Under the pieces are notes generated by a model. The model was not told where the DNA came from, searched no databases, and was given only the letters and a program-made list of their open reading frames with translations. DNA of 64,000 nucleotides from contig SGBC01000002.1 in the NCBI GenBank assembly GCA_004195045.1, forward strand, positions 248,001 through 312,000, in the 5' to 3' direction. Shown in pieces: positions 1 through 9,335 of this stretch. The stretch is from Candidatus Acididesulfobacter guangdongensis (GTDB lineage: Bacteria; SZUA-79; Acidulodesulfobacterales; Acidulodesulfobacteraceae). Position 1 is the first letter of the stretch. Each line of letters starts with the position of its first letter. Made by a program: the position numbers and the translations under genes.

Positions 1-1
1 A

Positions 2-2263
2 TTGATAAATCTTTTTACGGAAATAGCCGAAATACAATGTAAAAATAAGCGGCTAACCGATAATGATGCCGATGTCAGGAGCGGTGCTGATGAAGATAAA
101 AATATTCAATCAAGTGAAGGTAAGTCTCCAACCATCCAGTCCTCCCTTGCGATAGGTCACATCAGATGGGCTACTCACGGAAAACCGACAGACGAAAATG
201 CCCATCCCCATTTAGATTGTTCGGGAGAGATTGCTATTGTTCATAACGGCATAATAGAAAATTATATTCAGTTAAAAGAGAAACTTCTAAAAAATAATCA
301 TAAATTTAAAACAGAAACTGATTCGGAGATTATTGCTCATTTGATAGAAGACTATATTATCAAAGGGAATTCGTTTTCAGAATCAGTCAGAAAAACCTCT
401 CTAGAATTAAAGGGTTCATTTGCAATAGCTATATTATACGCTAAAGAGAAAACTATTGCAGCGGTGAAATTCGGTCCTCCCCTTGTTCTTGCAAAAAGAG
501 AAAAAAATTTATTTATTGCGAGTGATGTATCTGCACTGCTCGGATATTCGAATGAAGTTATATATTTAAAAAACGGTGAAATAGCTTATTATCGTTATGA
601 GGATAATGACAATAACAATATAAACAATATAAATAATAGAAACAATATAAACAAGATAAATAATATAAATAAGATAAGCAAGATAAGCAATGCAGACAAT
701 ACAAGAAAGATTAATAATTCAAATAGGCTATACAATAGCAATGAATTAGAAATAATAAACTTTAGGGGCAAGAAGCAAAAAATAGATATCAATCTTATAA
801 AATGGGATGCATCCAAGACTGTAAAATCCGGCTTTTCTCATTTTATGCAGAAAGAAATTTTTGAACAGCCGACCACTATTCTAGAAGGTTTTAATTCAAG
901 GGTTTTGTTTAAGAAAGATTTGCGCAGTTCAATAGATTTAAGCAATTCAAAAGATTCGCGCAGGTTAAGCGATTCTGACGATTCAAGCTGTATAAACGGT
1001 TCAAGCGGGTCATCATTCAATAAATTGTCAAGTTCTGCCTCTGCTGCCTCTGTGCAAGATCGGGATATTCTGATAAATTCAGATTCTATAGCGTCGTCCA
1101 AAGCGTCCGATTCACAAAAGCAGGATGTCCTGAAAGATTTATATAATTCTGAAGATGTAAAAATAGCGCTGGAAGGATTAAAACTTACAAAAAAAGATAT
1201 AATATCCGCGGGCAGAATTATTTTTATTGCCTGTGGCTCTTCTTATTATGCTTCGCTGGTAATAAAAAATGTTATCGAAAATTTGTGCGGATTGCCGGTT
1301 ATAGTCGATTACGGTTCGGAATTCAGATACGGAAAATTTCCTGTTCTGGAAACAGATATAGTAGTCGGGGTTTCGCAGTCAGGTGAAACTGCGGATACAA
1401 ACAGCGCTATAGAAATCGTTAAAGAAAAAAAAGCAAAAATTATATCTATCTGCAATGTTCCGGGTTCACAACTGACGGCTCTTTCTAATAAAGGAGTGAT
1501 ATATACCCATGCCGGACCGGAAATAGGCGTTGCATCGACAAAGGCATTTACTTCCCAAGTATTGTGCGGGATACTTTTGGCGCTATACCTAAGACAGGAA
1601 ATTACGAACGCCCGCGTCTATATAAACGGGAAGGCAAATTCAAATGCAAATGCCGGCAAAAGCTGTAAAAATGACAGCCGCGCCGGAGCAGGAATGCCTT
1701 ATAGCGTAGGAGGCAATACATCAGGCATTTCCGGTAAATTTTTTAGCGATTTGATTGCGCTGCCGCAGAAGATTGAGGAGATTCTGGCTTTAAATGAAAG
1801 CATAAAAAATATTGCGAATAAATATTATAAAAGTACGAATTTTTTATATCTCGGCAGAGGCATTTTATCTCCGATAGCTCTTGAAGGGGCATTAAAATTA
1901 AAAGAAATATCATACATTCACGCGGAAGGATATCCTTCCGGAGAAATGAAGCACGGACCGATAGCGCTTATTGACGAGAATATGCCGGTTATGTTTCTTT
2001 TGTCAAATAGCCTGCTTGCTCCAAAAACTATTTCCAATATAGAAGAAATTAAAGCAAGAGGCGGACGCGTTATAGCACTCGCAGATTATGACCCGAATAT
2101 TGAGGGTTTATCAGATTTAATAAAAATTCCTGATACTTCTGAAATTTTAAGTCCTATATTATTTACGGTTCCGCTTCAACTTTTTGCATATCATATAGCC
2201 GCCTTTAAAGGTACGGATATAGACCAGCCAAGAAATTTGGCAAAAAGCGTGACGGTAGAATAA
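2..2263 (+). CDS. glmS: Glutamine--fructose-6-phosphate aminotransferase (isomerizing), 5' partial
   Basis: Makes glucosamine-6-phosphate from fructose-6-phosphate and glutamine, the entry step to UDP-GlcNAc for peptidoglycan and LPS. The N-terminal Cys and first ~60 residues lie outside the window; the apparent TTG start is only the window edge. Visible are the glutaminase segment (HIRWATHGKP, ENAHPH, HNGIIENY), two SIS domains (ACGSSYYASL, SQSGETADT, ASTKAFTSQ), EGYPSGEMKHGPIALI and the C-terminal DQPRNLAKSVTVE. Three low-complexity stretches interrupt the fold: an Asn/Ile-rich run at about residues 200-248 of the visible protein, a Ser/Asp-rich run at about 308-380 in the inter-domain linker, and an Ala/Asn/Gly run at about 533-579 between the two SIS domains. 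All are in frame and the catalytic motifs are intact, so the gene is probably functional. Confidence 0.95.
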   Translation: MINLFTEIAEIQCKNKRLTDNDADVRSGADEDKNIQSSEGKSPTIQSSLAIGHIRWATHGKPTDENAHPHLDCSGEIAIVHNGIIENYIQLKEKLLKNNHKFKTETDSEIIAHLIEDYIIKGNSFSESVRKTSLELKGSFAIAILYAKEKTIAAVKFGPPLVLAKREKNLFIASDVSALLGYSNEVIYLKNGEIAYYRYEDNDNNNINNINNRNNINKINNINKISKISNADNTRKINNSNRLYNSNELEIINFRGKKQKIDINLIKWDASKTVKSGFSHFMQKEIFEQPTTILEGFNSRVLFKKDLRSSIDLSNSKDSRRLSDSDDSSCINGSSGSSFNKLSSSASAASVQDRDILINSDSIASSKASDSQKQDVLKDLYNSEDVKIALEGLKLTKKDIISAGRIIFIACGSSYYASLVIKNVIENLCGLPVIVDYGSEFRYGKFPVLETDIVVGVSQSGETADTNSAIEIVKEKKAKIISICNVPGSQLTALSNKGVIYTHAGPEIGVASTKAFTSQVLCGILLALYLRQEITNARVYINGKANSNANAGKSCKNDSRAGAGMPYSVGGNTSGISGKFFSDLIALPQKIEEILALNESIKNIANKYYKSTNFLYLGRGILSPIALEGALKLKEISYIHAEGYPSGEMKHGPIALIDENMPVMFLLSNSLLAPKTISNIEEIKARGGRVIALADYDPNIEGLSDLIKIPDTSEILSPILFTVPLQLFAYHIAAFKGTDIDQPRNLAKSVTVE

Positions 2264-2330
2264 CGGTAGAATAATGCAATAAAAGTACGGATATATAGAT
2301 AGACCAGCCAAGAAATTTGGCAAAAAGCGT
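2221..2330. repeat. 30-bp direct repeat of the glmS 3' end
   Basis: The last 30 bases before the final glmS codons (2221-2250) recur exactly at 2301-2330, 80 bp downstream, with a similar GTACGGATAT-type sequence before each copy. The second copy is non-coding. This looks like a small partial duplication of the gene end. Confidence 0.85.
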
Positions 2331-2470
2331 AATTATATAATAATTATAATCATTGAAATAATCGGCTAATTCGATAGAATAAACGGAATAAAGCAGCCGG
2401 CATATAATAAATTTTTGTAAAATTAATAAAATTAACGCGATAAAAAAAGCGGCTAAATAAATAGGGAATA

Positions 2471-4858
2471 ATGAAAAAAAATATGAAACATTCTGATTCT
2501 CATTCAAGTTACGCCTACTTAGACGGTTTAAATCCTGAACAGCTTGAAGCTGTTAAATGCACAGAAGGACCTCTTCTCATACTTGCCGGTGCAGGTTCAG
2601 GAAAAACGCGGGTAATTACGCTCAGAGCGCTGCATCTTATAGAAACCGGCAAGGCAAAAGCATATAATATTCTCGGTGTTACGTTTACCAATAAAGCTGC
2701 TAAAGAAATGAAAGAAAGAATAAAGCAGTTAATTATTCAACATATAAATGCAAAACCACAATCACCATCGCAAACACCGTCACCATCGCAATCGCATATA
2801 AAAACCGCTGCCGATAAAATTAATATTGCCGATATTGCAGATATAAATACTATTGAGGATACTTTTTATGTCGATACGGAAGATACTAATGCGGGTATAA
2901 ACGCAGCTATGGAAGATGCCGGTGTAAATGCAGATGCGGATGCCGGTGCTATAGCCGATTATTACTACGACAGACAGAATAACCGTCAAAATTCAGGCGA
3001 ACTCCGGCTGCAGCTGCCGGAGTTTTCGACGTTCCATTCTTTCTGCCTTAAGGTTTTAAGAAAGCATGCCTCTGCGTTAGGCTATAATTCGTCTTTCGTT
3101 ATTATGGACGACGACGATGCTACAAAACTGCTTAATGCTTCAATAAAAGCCCTTAATATAAACGAAAAAATATTTACGCCGGTAAAGGTAAAATATTTTA
3201 TAGAAAAAAATAAAAATTCATTAATTACATGCGAAGAAGCTTTTTCGAAGGTCAAGCCGTGGGATGAAAATCTTGCGAAAATTTATGAAGAATACCAGAA
3301 AAGACTGAAAGCAAATAATGCTATGGATTTTGCGGATATGATTTTTAACACTGCCAAGCTGTTTGCCGGTTTTCCCGATATAACAGATTATTATTCAAAT
3401 CGTTATAAATATATTATGGTTGATGAATTTCAGGATACTAATCTTGCACAGGATAAACTCATAAGGCTCTTATGTAAAAATCATAACAATATCTGCGTGG
3501 TAGGCGACGACGATCAGTCTATTTACAGTTTTAGAGGAGCTAACGTAGAAAATATATTAAGATTTGAAGACCATTTTGAAGGGTGCAGAGTAATAAAATT
3601 GGAAAAAAATTACAGGTCTTCAAAAAACATTCTGGCTGCCGCGTCAAGTTTAGTCAGCGAGAATAAAAGGAGAAAACAGAAAACCCTTAAAACCGATAAG
3701 GACACAGGCAGCATTATAACGGTTTACAAAGCCGGCAGCGATATAAGCGAAGCAGTCTATATAGCCAGAGAAATAAAAAGATTAGTAAGATTTGACGGCT
3801 ATGCTAAATCAGATATAGCCATTTTATACAGGGCAAACAGGCAATCAAGAATTATAGAAGATATGCTTTTAAAAGAAAACGTCGCTTATAATATTTACGG
3901 CGGATTCAAATTTTATCAGAGAATGGAAATAAAAGATATTTTATCTTATCTCAGGTTTGCCGTTAATCCAAAAGATACAATCAATTTTGAAAGAAGCGTT
4001 CAGGCAGTGCCTATAGGTATAGGCGAGAAGACTATTAAAAATATGGAAGAAACCGCACGGCAGAATAATATGGATATATTGGAATCATATAAAGCAGGTC
4101 TGTTCCACGTTATTTTAAAGTCTAAAATTAAGAATATAAAAAATTATTTTGATTTAATTGAAAAAGCAAGGATACTGATTTTTTCAAAGAAAAATTCTGA
4201 TAATAATGTTAACGGCGATGAAGAAAATATATATAATAGCGCCGCCGCCGCTATTAATATCAATAAAGAAATTTATATATACAACGGCAGCGGGGACGGA
4301 ATATTAAATGCGGCATCGGTTATTAATCTTATCTATAAAGAATCGGGATACGAAGCCATGCTTAAAGGATTATCGGATAAAACAAACGACGACAATAATG
4401 CAATGAACCAGAACAGGATAGAAAATATAGAAGAGCTGATAACCGCATCAATGGAATTTGAAGATATTACCGATTTTTTAGACCAGAGCGCCATAAATGA
4501 CGAAATAAACAACGCGGGAAAATTATCAGACGGAAGCCGCAGCATCGGCTCAGACAGCTCATTTGTTTCTCTGATGACGCTGCACAGCGCTAAAGGATTA
4601 GAATTTCCGGTAGTGTTTCTTACGGGAATGGAAGAAAATACCTTTCCGCATTCAAGATCGCTTATGGACCAGTCGGCAATAGAAGAAGAAAGAAGACTGT
4701 GCTATGTGGGTATAACAAGGGCAAAAGAGAAATTGTATCTGACGCTGTCAAAAAGAAGAAAACTTGGCAGGGATTTCAGCTATAACATACCTTCAAGATT
4801 TTTGTCCGAGATTCCGGAAAGCTGCATGGAAGAAATATTAGACGATTACGATTATTAG
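2471..4858 (+). CDS. UvrD/PcrA/Rep-type superfamily 1 DNA helicase
   Basis: ATP-dependent 3'-5' helicase of the UvrD/PcrA class, acting in repair and replication-fork maintenance in the cytoplasm. Motifs run in family order: Walker A LAGAGSGKT near residues 38-46, TFHSFC near 185, VDEFQDTN near 317, GDDDQSIYSFRGA near 345, TLHSAKGLEFPVVF near 703 and CYVGITRAKE near 744. At 795 residues it is longer than usual, mostly because of an Asp/Ala/Asn-rich insert at about residues 92-180 between motif Ia and TFHSFC, plus a smaller Asn/Ala-rich insert near 573-610. Whether it is UvrD, PcrA or Rep cannot be decided by eye. ATG followed by an AAAAAA run; no strong Shine-Dalgarno. Confidence 0.93.
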   Translation: MKKNMKHSDSHSSYAYLDGLNPEQLEAVKCTEGPLLILAGAGSGKTRVITLRALHLIETGKAKAYNILGVTFTNKAAKEMKERIKQLIIQHINAKPQSPSQTPSPSQSHIKTAADKINIADIADINTIEDTFYVDTEDTNAGINAAMEDAGVNADADAGAIADYYYDRQNNRQNSGELRLQLPEFSTFHSFCLKVLRKHASALGYNSSFVIMDDDDATKLLNASIKALNINEKIFTPVKVKYFIEKNKNSLITCEEAFSKVKPWDENLAKIYEEYQKRLKANNAMDFADMIFNTAKLFAGFPDITDYYSNRYKYIMVDEFQDTNLAQDKLIRLLCKNHNNICVVGDDDQSIYSFRGANVENILRFEDHFEGCRVIKLEKNYRSSKNILAAASSLVSENKRRKQKTLKTDKDTGSIITVYKAGSDISEAVYIAREIKRLVRFDGYAKSDIAILYRANRQSRIIEDMLLKENVAYNIYGGFKFYQRMEIKDILSYLRFAVNPKDTINFERSVQAVPIGIGEKTIKNMEETARQNNMDILESYKAGLFHVILKSKIKNIKNYFDLIEKARILIFSKKNSDNNVNGDEENIYNSAAAAININKEIYIYNGSGDGILNAASVINLIYKESGYEAMLKGLSDKTNDDNNAMNQNRIENIEELITASMEFEDITDFLDQSAINDEINNAGKLSDGSRSIGSDSSFVSLMTLHSAKGLEFPVVFLTGMEENTFPHSRSLMDQSAIEEERRLCYVGITRAKEKLYLTLSKRRKLGRDFSYNIPSRFLSEIPESCMEEILDDYDY

Positions 4859-4925
4859 AATAAAAGGATATTGTTCGGTTGTCAATTATTGTCAGTTCTT
4901 ATTAGTTATTCTTATTATTAGTTTT

Positions 4926-4974
4926 TATTATTTATTATTTATTATTTATTATTTATTATTTATTATTTATTATT
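4926..4974. repeat. Heptamer tandem repeat (TATTATT)x7
   Basis: Seven exact head-to-tail copies of TATTATT between the helicase gene and gatC, followed by the related TTATTAGT-type sequence. It ends about 50 bp before the gatC start, inside its likely 5' region. Confidence 0.9.
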
Positions 4975-5022
4975 AGTTATTTTCTAATTTTTTATTATCA
5001 TTAAGACGGAGGAAATTGTATA

Positions 5023-5382
5023 ATGAGCGCAAATATTGATATAAAACACATAATGAAGCTTGCAAAGCTCAGCTTTAGCGAGAATGATGCCGCTGCATAT
5101 GAAACTGAATTAAGTAAAATACTGGATTATATAAACGTTCTTTCAAGCGCCGATACTTCAAAAGTGCAGCGTGCCGATATTCTTGAAGAAATGGATTACG
5201 AAAATCTTATTGCCACCGGAGTTGAAACAAAATTTGAACTTGGCGAATATAGGAATGATAATATTTTAGAAAAAGATGCAAGTTTTGACTATGGGATTGT
5301 TAAAGAAAATTCGCCTGAATTTGAGTCTGACGTCCCAGGTTCAAAATTCGGCTATTTTGTGGTTCCTCCTGTTATAGAATAA
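5023..5382 (+). CDS. gatC: Asp-tRNA(Asn)/Glu-tRNA(Gln) amidotransferase subunit C
   Basis: Small stabilising subunit of GatCAB, which amidates mischarged Asp-tRNA(Asn) and/or Glu-tRNA(Gln). The N-terminal IKHIMKLAKLSFSE and helix with SKILDYINVL are typical GatC. 119 residues, somewhat longer than the usual ~95, the extra length in the C-terminal half. A good Shine-Dalgarno (GGAGGAA) precedes the ATG. gatA and gatB follow but gatA is on the opposite strand, so the usual co-transcribed gatCAB operon is broken here. Confidence 0.9.
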   Translation: MSANIDIKHIMKLAKLSFSENDAAAYETELSKILDYINVLSSADTSKVQRADILEEMDYENLIATGVETKFELGEYRNDNILEKDASFDYGIVKENSPEFESDVPGSKFGYFVVPPVIE

Positions 5383-5399
5383 TAAATAGATTTTTTATT

Positions 5400-5553
5400 T
5401 AGCCCAACTTCACCATAATTATCAAAAACACATTGATATTACTATATTTATGAGGCAATAAAAATGTCTATGCGGACTACAAAATAAAAAATAAAGTATA
5501 ATACTATCAATGGGTTATAATTTTAAAATAATAAAAGCGATGAAGTTGGACTA
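5400..5553. mobile_element. MITE family A, copy A1 (150 bp, TA-flanked)
   Basis: A 150-bp element (5402-5551) between TA dinucleotides (5400-5401, 5552-5553). Ends are inverted repeats: left GCCCAACTTCACC, right complement GTCCAACTTCATC. An inner inverted pair (ATTGATATTA / TACTATCAAT) would extend the hairpin. No coding potential. Homologous copies lie at 10759-10912 and 21353-21489. TA flanks are typical of IS630/Tc1-mariner-type elements; that assignment is inference. Confidence 0.8.
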
Positions 5554-5559
5554 AGAACA

Positions 5560-5652
5560 GATGCCGAATTTTAGTTAAAAATTTATCTCAGTTTATTTAA
5601 TTTTAATAATTATTGCTGTTAATTAGAAGCTGATGCCGAATTTTCGTTAAAA
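5560..5652. repeat. Short duplication of the gatA 3' end
   Basis: The 21-bp sequence at 5632-5652 that carries the gatA stop codon is repeated at 5560-5580 with one base different (GATGCCGAATTTT then TTAAAA). The extra copy sits directly beside mobile element A1. Confidence 0.6.
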
Positions 5653-7230
5653 GTTCGTATTAGGCTGATATTTCTTTCTAAAATCAACTATATCTTCTAT
5701 GATTTTAGCGGTTTCCAGCATCTTGTCTTCAGAGCACCATGGAGCAATAATTTGCAATCCTATAGGCAATTCTGCGCCGTTCGGATTATTTTTGCCTGTA
5801 ATACCCGACGGTATGGACATAGCTGGCAAATAAGCAAGATTTACCGATATGGTGTATATATCGGAAAGATACATACTTAGAGGGTCATTAGCCTTTTCTC
5901 CGATTAAAAAAGCGGCGGTAGGTGAAGTAGGACCGATTATCAAGTCAACCTTGCCAAAAGCATCTTTGTAATTCTTAATAATAAGCTTTCTTATTAAGGC
6001 TGCTTTTTTGTAATATGCGTCGTAATATCCAGCGGAAAGCGCAAAAGTTCCAAGCATAATTCTTCTTTTAACTTCATTGCCGAATCCTGCCGTTCTAGAA
6101 TTTATGTAAATTTCTTCAAGGTTTGTATGATTGCGTTTGTCGAGGCTGCCATTGTTAAGACCGACAGGGCTGTCGATATCGTTGTCGGGACCATTTTTGA
6201 CAGAACGCAAGCCGTACCTTATTCCGTCATATCTCTCAAGGTTTGAGCTTGCTTCGCTTGTCGCTATAACATAGTATGCCGCTATAGAGTATGCCGTATC
6301 CGGCAGTGAAATTTCTACTATTTCCGCTCCGAGTTCTTTTAAATTATTTTTTATTTCCTGAATATTAGACAATATTTCGCTGTCTAAGCCTTCCGATAAA
6401 AATTCCTTTGGAATGCCGATTTTTAAACCTTTTACTTTTGATTTATCGGCTTTTTTTACAATATCTGAATATTTTTTGATTTTAAATTTTCTTGATGTCT
6501 GGTCAAACCCGTCAAAGCCGGCTACGGCGTCAAGTAAAATTGCAGAATCTAGGACGTCTTTAGCAATGGGACCAGCCTGATCTAAAGAAGAACTGAATGC
6601 TATAATACCGTATCTCGAAACCATTCCGTAAGTGGGTTTTAAACCGACTACACCGCAGAGACTAGCCGGCTGTCTGATTGATCCCCCCGTGTCCGTTCCA
6701 AACGAACCGGCGCATAAATCGGCGCTGACGCTTGCTGCGGAACCTCCGCTTGAACCGCCGGGGACTCTTTTAATATCCCATGGATTTTTAGTAGTTTTAA
6801 AAGCAGAATTTTCAGTGGAAGAACCCATAGCAAATTCATCCATATTAGCCTTACCGAGAAAAACAAAATTATTTTCTTTTAATTTTTTTACAACTGTCGA
6901 ATCATAAGGGCTTATAAAATTTTCCAATATTTTTGAGGCGCATGTCGTTTTTTTGCCTTTCATTAAAAATATATCTTTAATTGATAGAGGAATGCCTGTT
7001 AAATAAGGAAAATCCGTATTAAGGGCATTTTCAATTTTTTTAATGTATTCGTCAGTCTGTTCGGCTTGTTCAAGTGCGCCGGCAAAATCGACATAAAGGT
7101 AAGAATTAAGCAAGGCGTCTTTTTGTTTTATTTTTTCAAGATAATTATTAGTAATTTCGACGCTTGTTGTCTCTTTGTTTTTTAAAAGTTCATGCAGTTC
7201 GTGAATTGTAAGATTATTTAAAGATATCAT
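5647..7230 (-). CDS. gatA: Asp-tRNA(Asn)/Glu-tRNA(Gln) amidotransferase subunit A
   Basis: Amidase subunit of GatCAB that releases ammonia from glutamine/asparagine for transfer to the mischarged tRNA. The amidase-signature triad is visible: Lys85 in GIPLSIKD, Ser160 in PGGSSGGSAA and nucleophile Ser184 in DTGGSIRQPAS, with the 75- and 24-residue spacings known for GatA. 527 residues, about 40 more than usual, partly from an Asp/Asn/Gly-rich loop (GPDNDIDSPVGLNNGSLDK). It is inverted relative to gatC upstream and gatB downstream, with a mobile repeat at each border. Confidence 0.96.
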   Translation of the reverse strand: MISLNNLTIHELHELLKNKETTSVEITNNYLEKIKQKDALLNSYLYVDFAGALEQAEQTDEYIKKIENALNTDFPYLTGIPLSIKDIFLMKGKKTTCASKILENFISPYDSTVVKKLKENNFVFLGKANMDEFAMGSSTENSAFKTTKNPWDIKRVPGGSSGGSAASVSADLCAGSFGTDTGGSIRQPASLCGVVGLKPTYGMVSRYGIIAFSSSLDQAGPIAKDVLDSAILLDAVAGFDGFDQTSRKFKIKKYSDIVKKADKSKVKGLKIGIPKEFLSEGLDSEILSNIQEIKNNLKELGAEIVEISLPDTAYSIAAYYVIATSEASSNLERYDGIRYGLRSVKNGPDNDIDSPVGLNNGSLDKRNHTNLEEIYINSRTAGFGNEVKRRIMLGTFALSAGYYDAYYKKAALIRKLIIKNYKDAFGKVDLIIGPTSPTAAFLIGEKANDPLSMYLSDIYTISVNLAYLPAMSIPSGITGKNNPNGAELPIGLQIIAPWCSEDKMLETAKIIEDIVDFRKKYQPNTNF

Positions 7231-7315
7231 ATAGCTATTCCTTATTTTTTATGTATGTCGAATGTTTGATGTCTGTCCCTAATTATACACAATTATAAAA
7301 CAGTTATATTATCAT

Positions 7316-7443
7316 ACAACTCCTTAATCCTGCAATAGAAAATATTTATGCATTTCTTTGCTCGGTTAAGCGAAATATAAAAGTAAAAGGTGTCTGACAC
7401 CTTTTCCGAGTAGATAACTTTCTATTGCAGGATTAAGACAACT
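7316..7443. mobile_element. MITE family B, copy B1, with target duplication
   Basis: Element 7322-7438 has 19-bp perfect terminal inverted repeats (CTTAATCCTGCAATAGAAA) and is flanked by the direct repeat CAACT (7317-7321 and 7439-7443; ACAACT if one more base is counted). The centre carries a small palindrome, AAAGGTGTCTGACACCTTT. It lies between the divergent starts of gatA and gatB. The other copies are at 31734-31941 and 44115-44285. Confidence 0.88.
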
Positions 7444-7512
7444 GTTTGACATTGCAGTCAATTTGAATTATCATAATCTAATTATAAAACAAAACAAGAG
7501 GAAACAAAATAA

Positions 7513-9078
7513 ATGGAATACATAGACAATTCTTTTGAAGCGGTAATCGGTCTTGAAGTTCACACTCAGCTTTTAACCAAGACGAAGATGTTCTGTTCCT
7601 GCCCAAACGTGTTCGGAAGAGAACCTAATTCTTTAGTATGTCCGGTATGTCTGGCGCTTCCGGGAAGTCTGCCGGTTATAAATTTTAATGCGGTTAAGCT
7701 GGCAGTCAAGGCGGCTCTTGCTATTAATTTACATATAAATCAAAGAAGTCTGTTTGCGAGAAAAAATTATTTTTATCCCGACCTTCCTAAAGGTTATCAG
7801 ATTTCTCAATTTCAAGACCCTATTTCATCAAACGGATATTTAATGATTGATATCGGCGGAGGCATGGAAAAGAAAATTAGAATAAACCGCCTTCATATTG
7901 AAGAAGATGCCGGAAAACTAATACACACCGGTTTTAATTCTTTTGTAGATTTAAACAGAGCAGGAACACCGCTTGCCGAAATAGTTTCCGAGCCTGATTT
8001 AAGCTCTCCGGCAGAAGCGGTTGCCTATTTAAAAGACCTCAGGGATATCATAGTCTATCTTGACATATCAGACGGAAATATGGAAGAAGGGAGTTTTAGA
8101 TGCGACGCTAACGTATCGGTCAGAAAAAAAGGCGATACAAAGCTGGGTACCAGAACGGAAGTTAAAAACGTTAATTCATTTAAATTTGTCGAAAAAGCGC
8201 TAGAATACGAAATCAACAGGCAGATAGAACTCATTCGCGGCGGCGGTAAAGTTATTCAGGAAACACTGCTATTTAATTCAAAAACAGGAAAAACCGAATC
8301 AATGAGAGGAAAAGAAGAAGCTCACGACTATAGATATTTTGAAGAGCCTGATTTGCCGCCGCTTATTCTGACGGACGGATTTATTCAGGAGATTAAAGAT
8401 TCTATCGGCGAACTTCCTAAAGCGAAGCGGCAAAGATATATCAATGACTACGCCCTGTCGGAATATGACGCGGAAGTCTTGACGCAATATAAGGACGTTG
8501 CAAATGATTTTGATGAATTGGTTGAGATAAATAACGGTAAAATTGACATAAAAAAAATTGCAAACTGGATTATAAATGAATGGATGCTAGAGTTAAAAAA
8601 AAGATGGTCGACGGACAATAATGAACGTGTTCAAGAAAGAGCAGCGCAGCATGATGAAAATTCTATTCCTATTGAAAAGATTATAAATGAAGATTTGATT
8701 AATTTTAAAATGGAAGAAATAATAAAAGACAGAAAATATTTTTTTGATATGATAATGCAGGTCGAAGACGGGAAAATTAATAGAAACGGCGGGAGATTAG
8801 TTTTGTACAAACTTGTAGAAAACGGAAAAAACGGAAAAGTTCAGACCGTTGAGGAAATAGTTGCCGGTTTAGGGTTAGCCCAGATTTCAGACGACAAAGG
8901 AATAGAAGATATAATTAAGCAGGTATTAGAAGAAAACCCAAAAGAACTTTCCGATTATCTCGGCGGCAAAGAGAAACTTTTTGGATTTTTTGTAGGAGCT
9001 GTAATGAAAAAAGCAAAAGGAAAGGCAAACCCGCAAAAAGTGAATGAGATACTAAAGAAACAGCTTGAAAAGTTATAG
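7513..9078 (+). CDS. gatB: Asp-tRNA(Asn)/Glu-tRNA(Gln) amidotransferase subunit B
   Basis: tRNA-binding and kinase-like subunit of GatCAB: phosphorylates the Asp/Glu of the mischarged tRNA and receives ammonia from GatA. The N-terminal catalytic cradle is clear (IGLEVHTQLLTKTKMFCSC, CPVCLALPGSLP, YPDLPKGYQISQ, RLHIEEDAGK), with zinc-type cysteines in CSC and CPVC. The C-terminal YqeY-like tail ends in PQKVNEILKKQLEKL. 521 residues, slightly longer than average, with extra charged residues around 360-395. Divergent from gatA, so transcribed separately from it; the start has an AGGAAAC Shine-Dalgarno. Confidence 0.96.
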   Translation: MEYIDNSFEAVIGLEVHTQLLTKTKMFCSCPNVFGREPNSLVCPVCLALPGSLPVINFNAVKLAVKAALAINLHINQRSLFARKNYFYPDLPKGYQISQFQDPISSNGYLMIDIGGGMEKKIRINRLHIEEDAGKLIHTGFNSFVDLNRAGTPLAEIVSEPDLSSPAEAVAYLKDLRDIIVYLDISDGNMEEGSFRCDANVSVRKKGDTKLGTRTEVKNVNSFKFVEKALEYEINRQIELIRGGGKVIQETLLFNSKTGKTESMRGKEEAHDYRYFEEPDLPPLILTDGFIQEIKDSIGELPKAKRQRYINDYALSEYDAEVLTQYKDVANDFDELVEINNGKIDIKKIANWIINEWMLELKKRWSTDNNERVQERAAQHDENSIPIEKIINEDLINFKMEEIIKDRKYFFDMIMQVEDGKINRNGGRLVLYKLVENGKNGKVQTVEEIVAGLGLAQISDDKGIEDIIKQVLEENPKELSDYLGGKEKLFGFFVGAVMKKAKGKANPQKVNEILKKQLEKL

Positions 9079-9335
9079 AACTGTTAGGATTAATAGAATT
9101 AATGTATTTTACTGAGTTTATTAGAAATGATTAATCAAAAATTTGAAAAACAGGCGGAAGAACTAACGCGCATCTATTAAATAAACGAAACAGGAAGAAG
9201 CGGCGGTCATTTGCCCAACAAACATAAAATTATGCATTACAATACGTTATATATTGAGTTGAGAATATATAGTATCAAATAATATATTTATAACATGTTT
9301 ATTATTATTTTGTGAAAATGGAGGAGGGTATTGCG

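Noticed and set aside
595-816. Leu/Ile-rich minus-strand frame opposite the glmS insert, and similar frames opposite other inserts (e.g. 22847-23047, 32180-32476)
   Set aside because: They are mirror images of Asn- or Gly-codon repeats in real genes.
9127-9278. Frame MINQKFEKQAEELTRIY then an in-frame TAA, continuing INETGRSGGHLP
   Set aside because: Too short, interrupted by a stop and with no clear Shine-Dalgarno; at most a gene relic. It shares AGCGGCGGTCATT with the micro-ORF at 61864-61959, but 13 bases are not enough to claim kinship.
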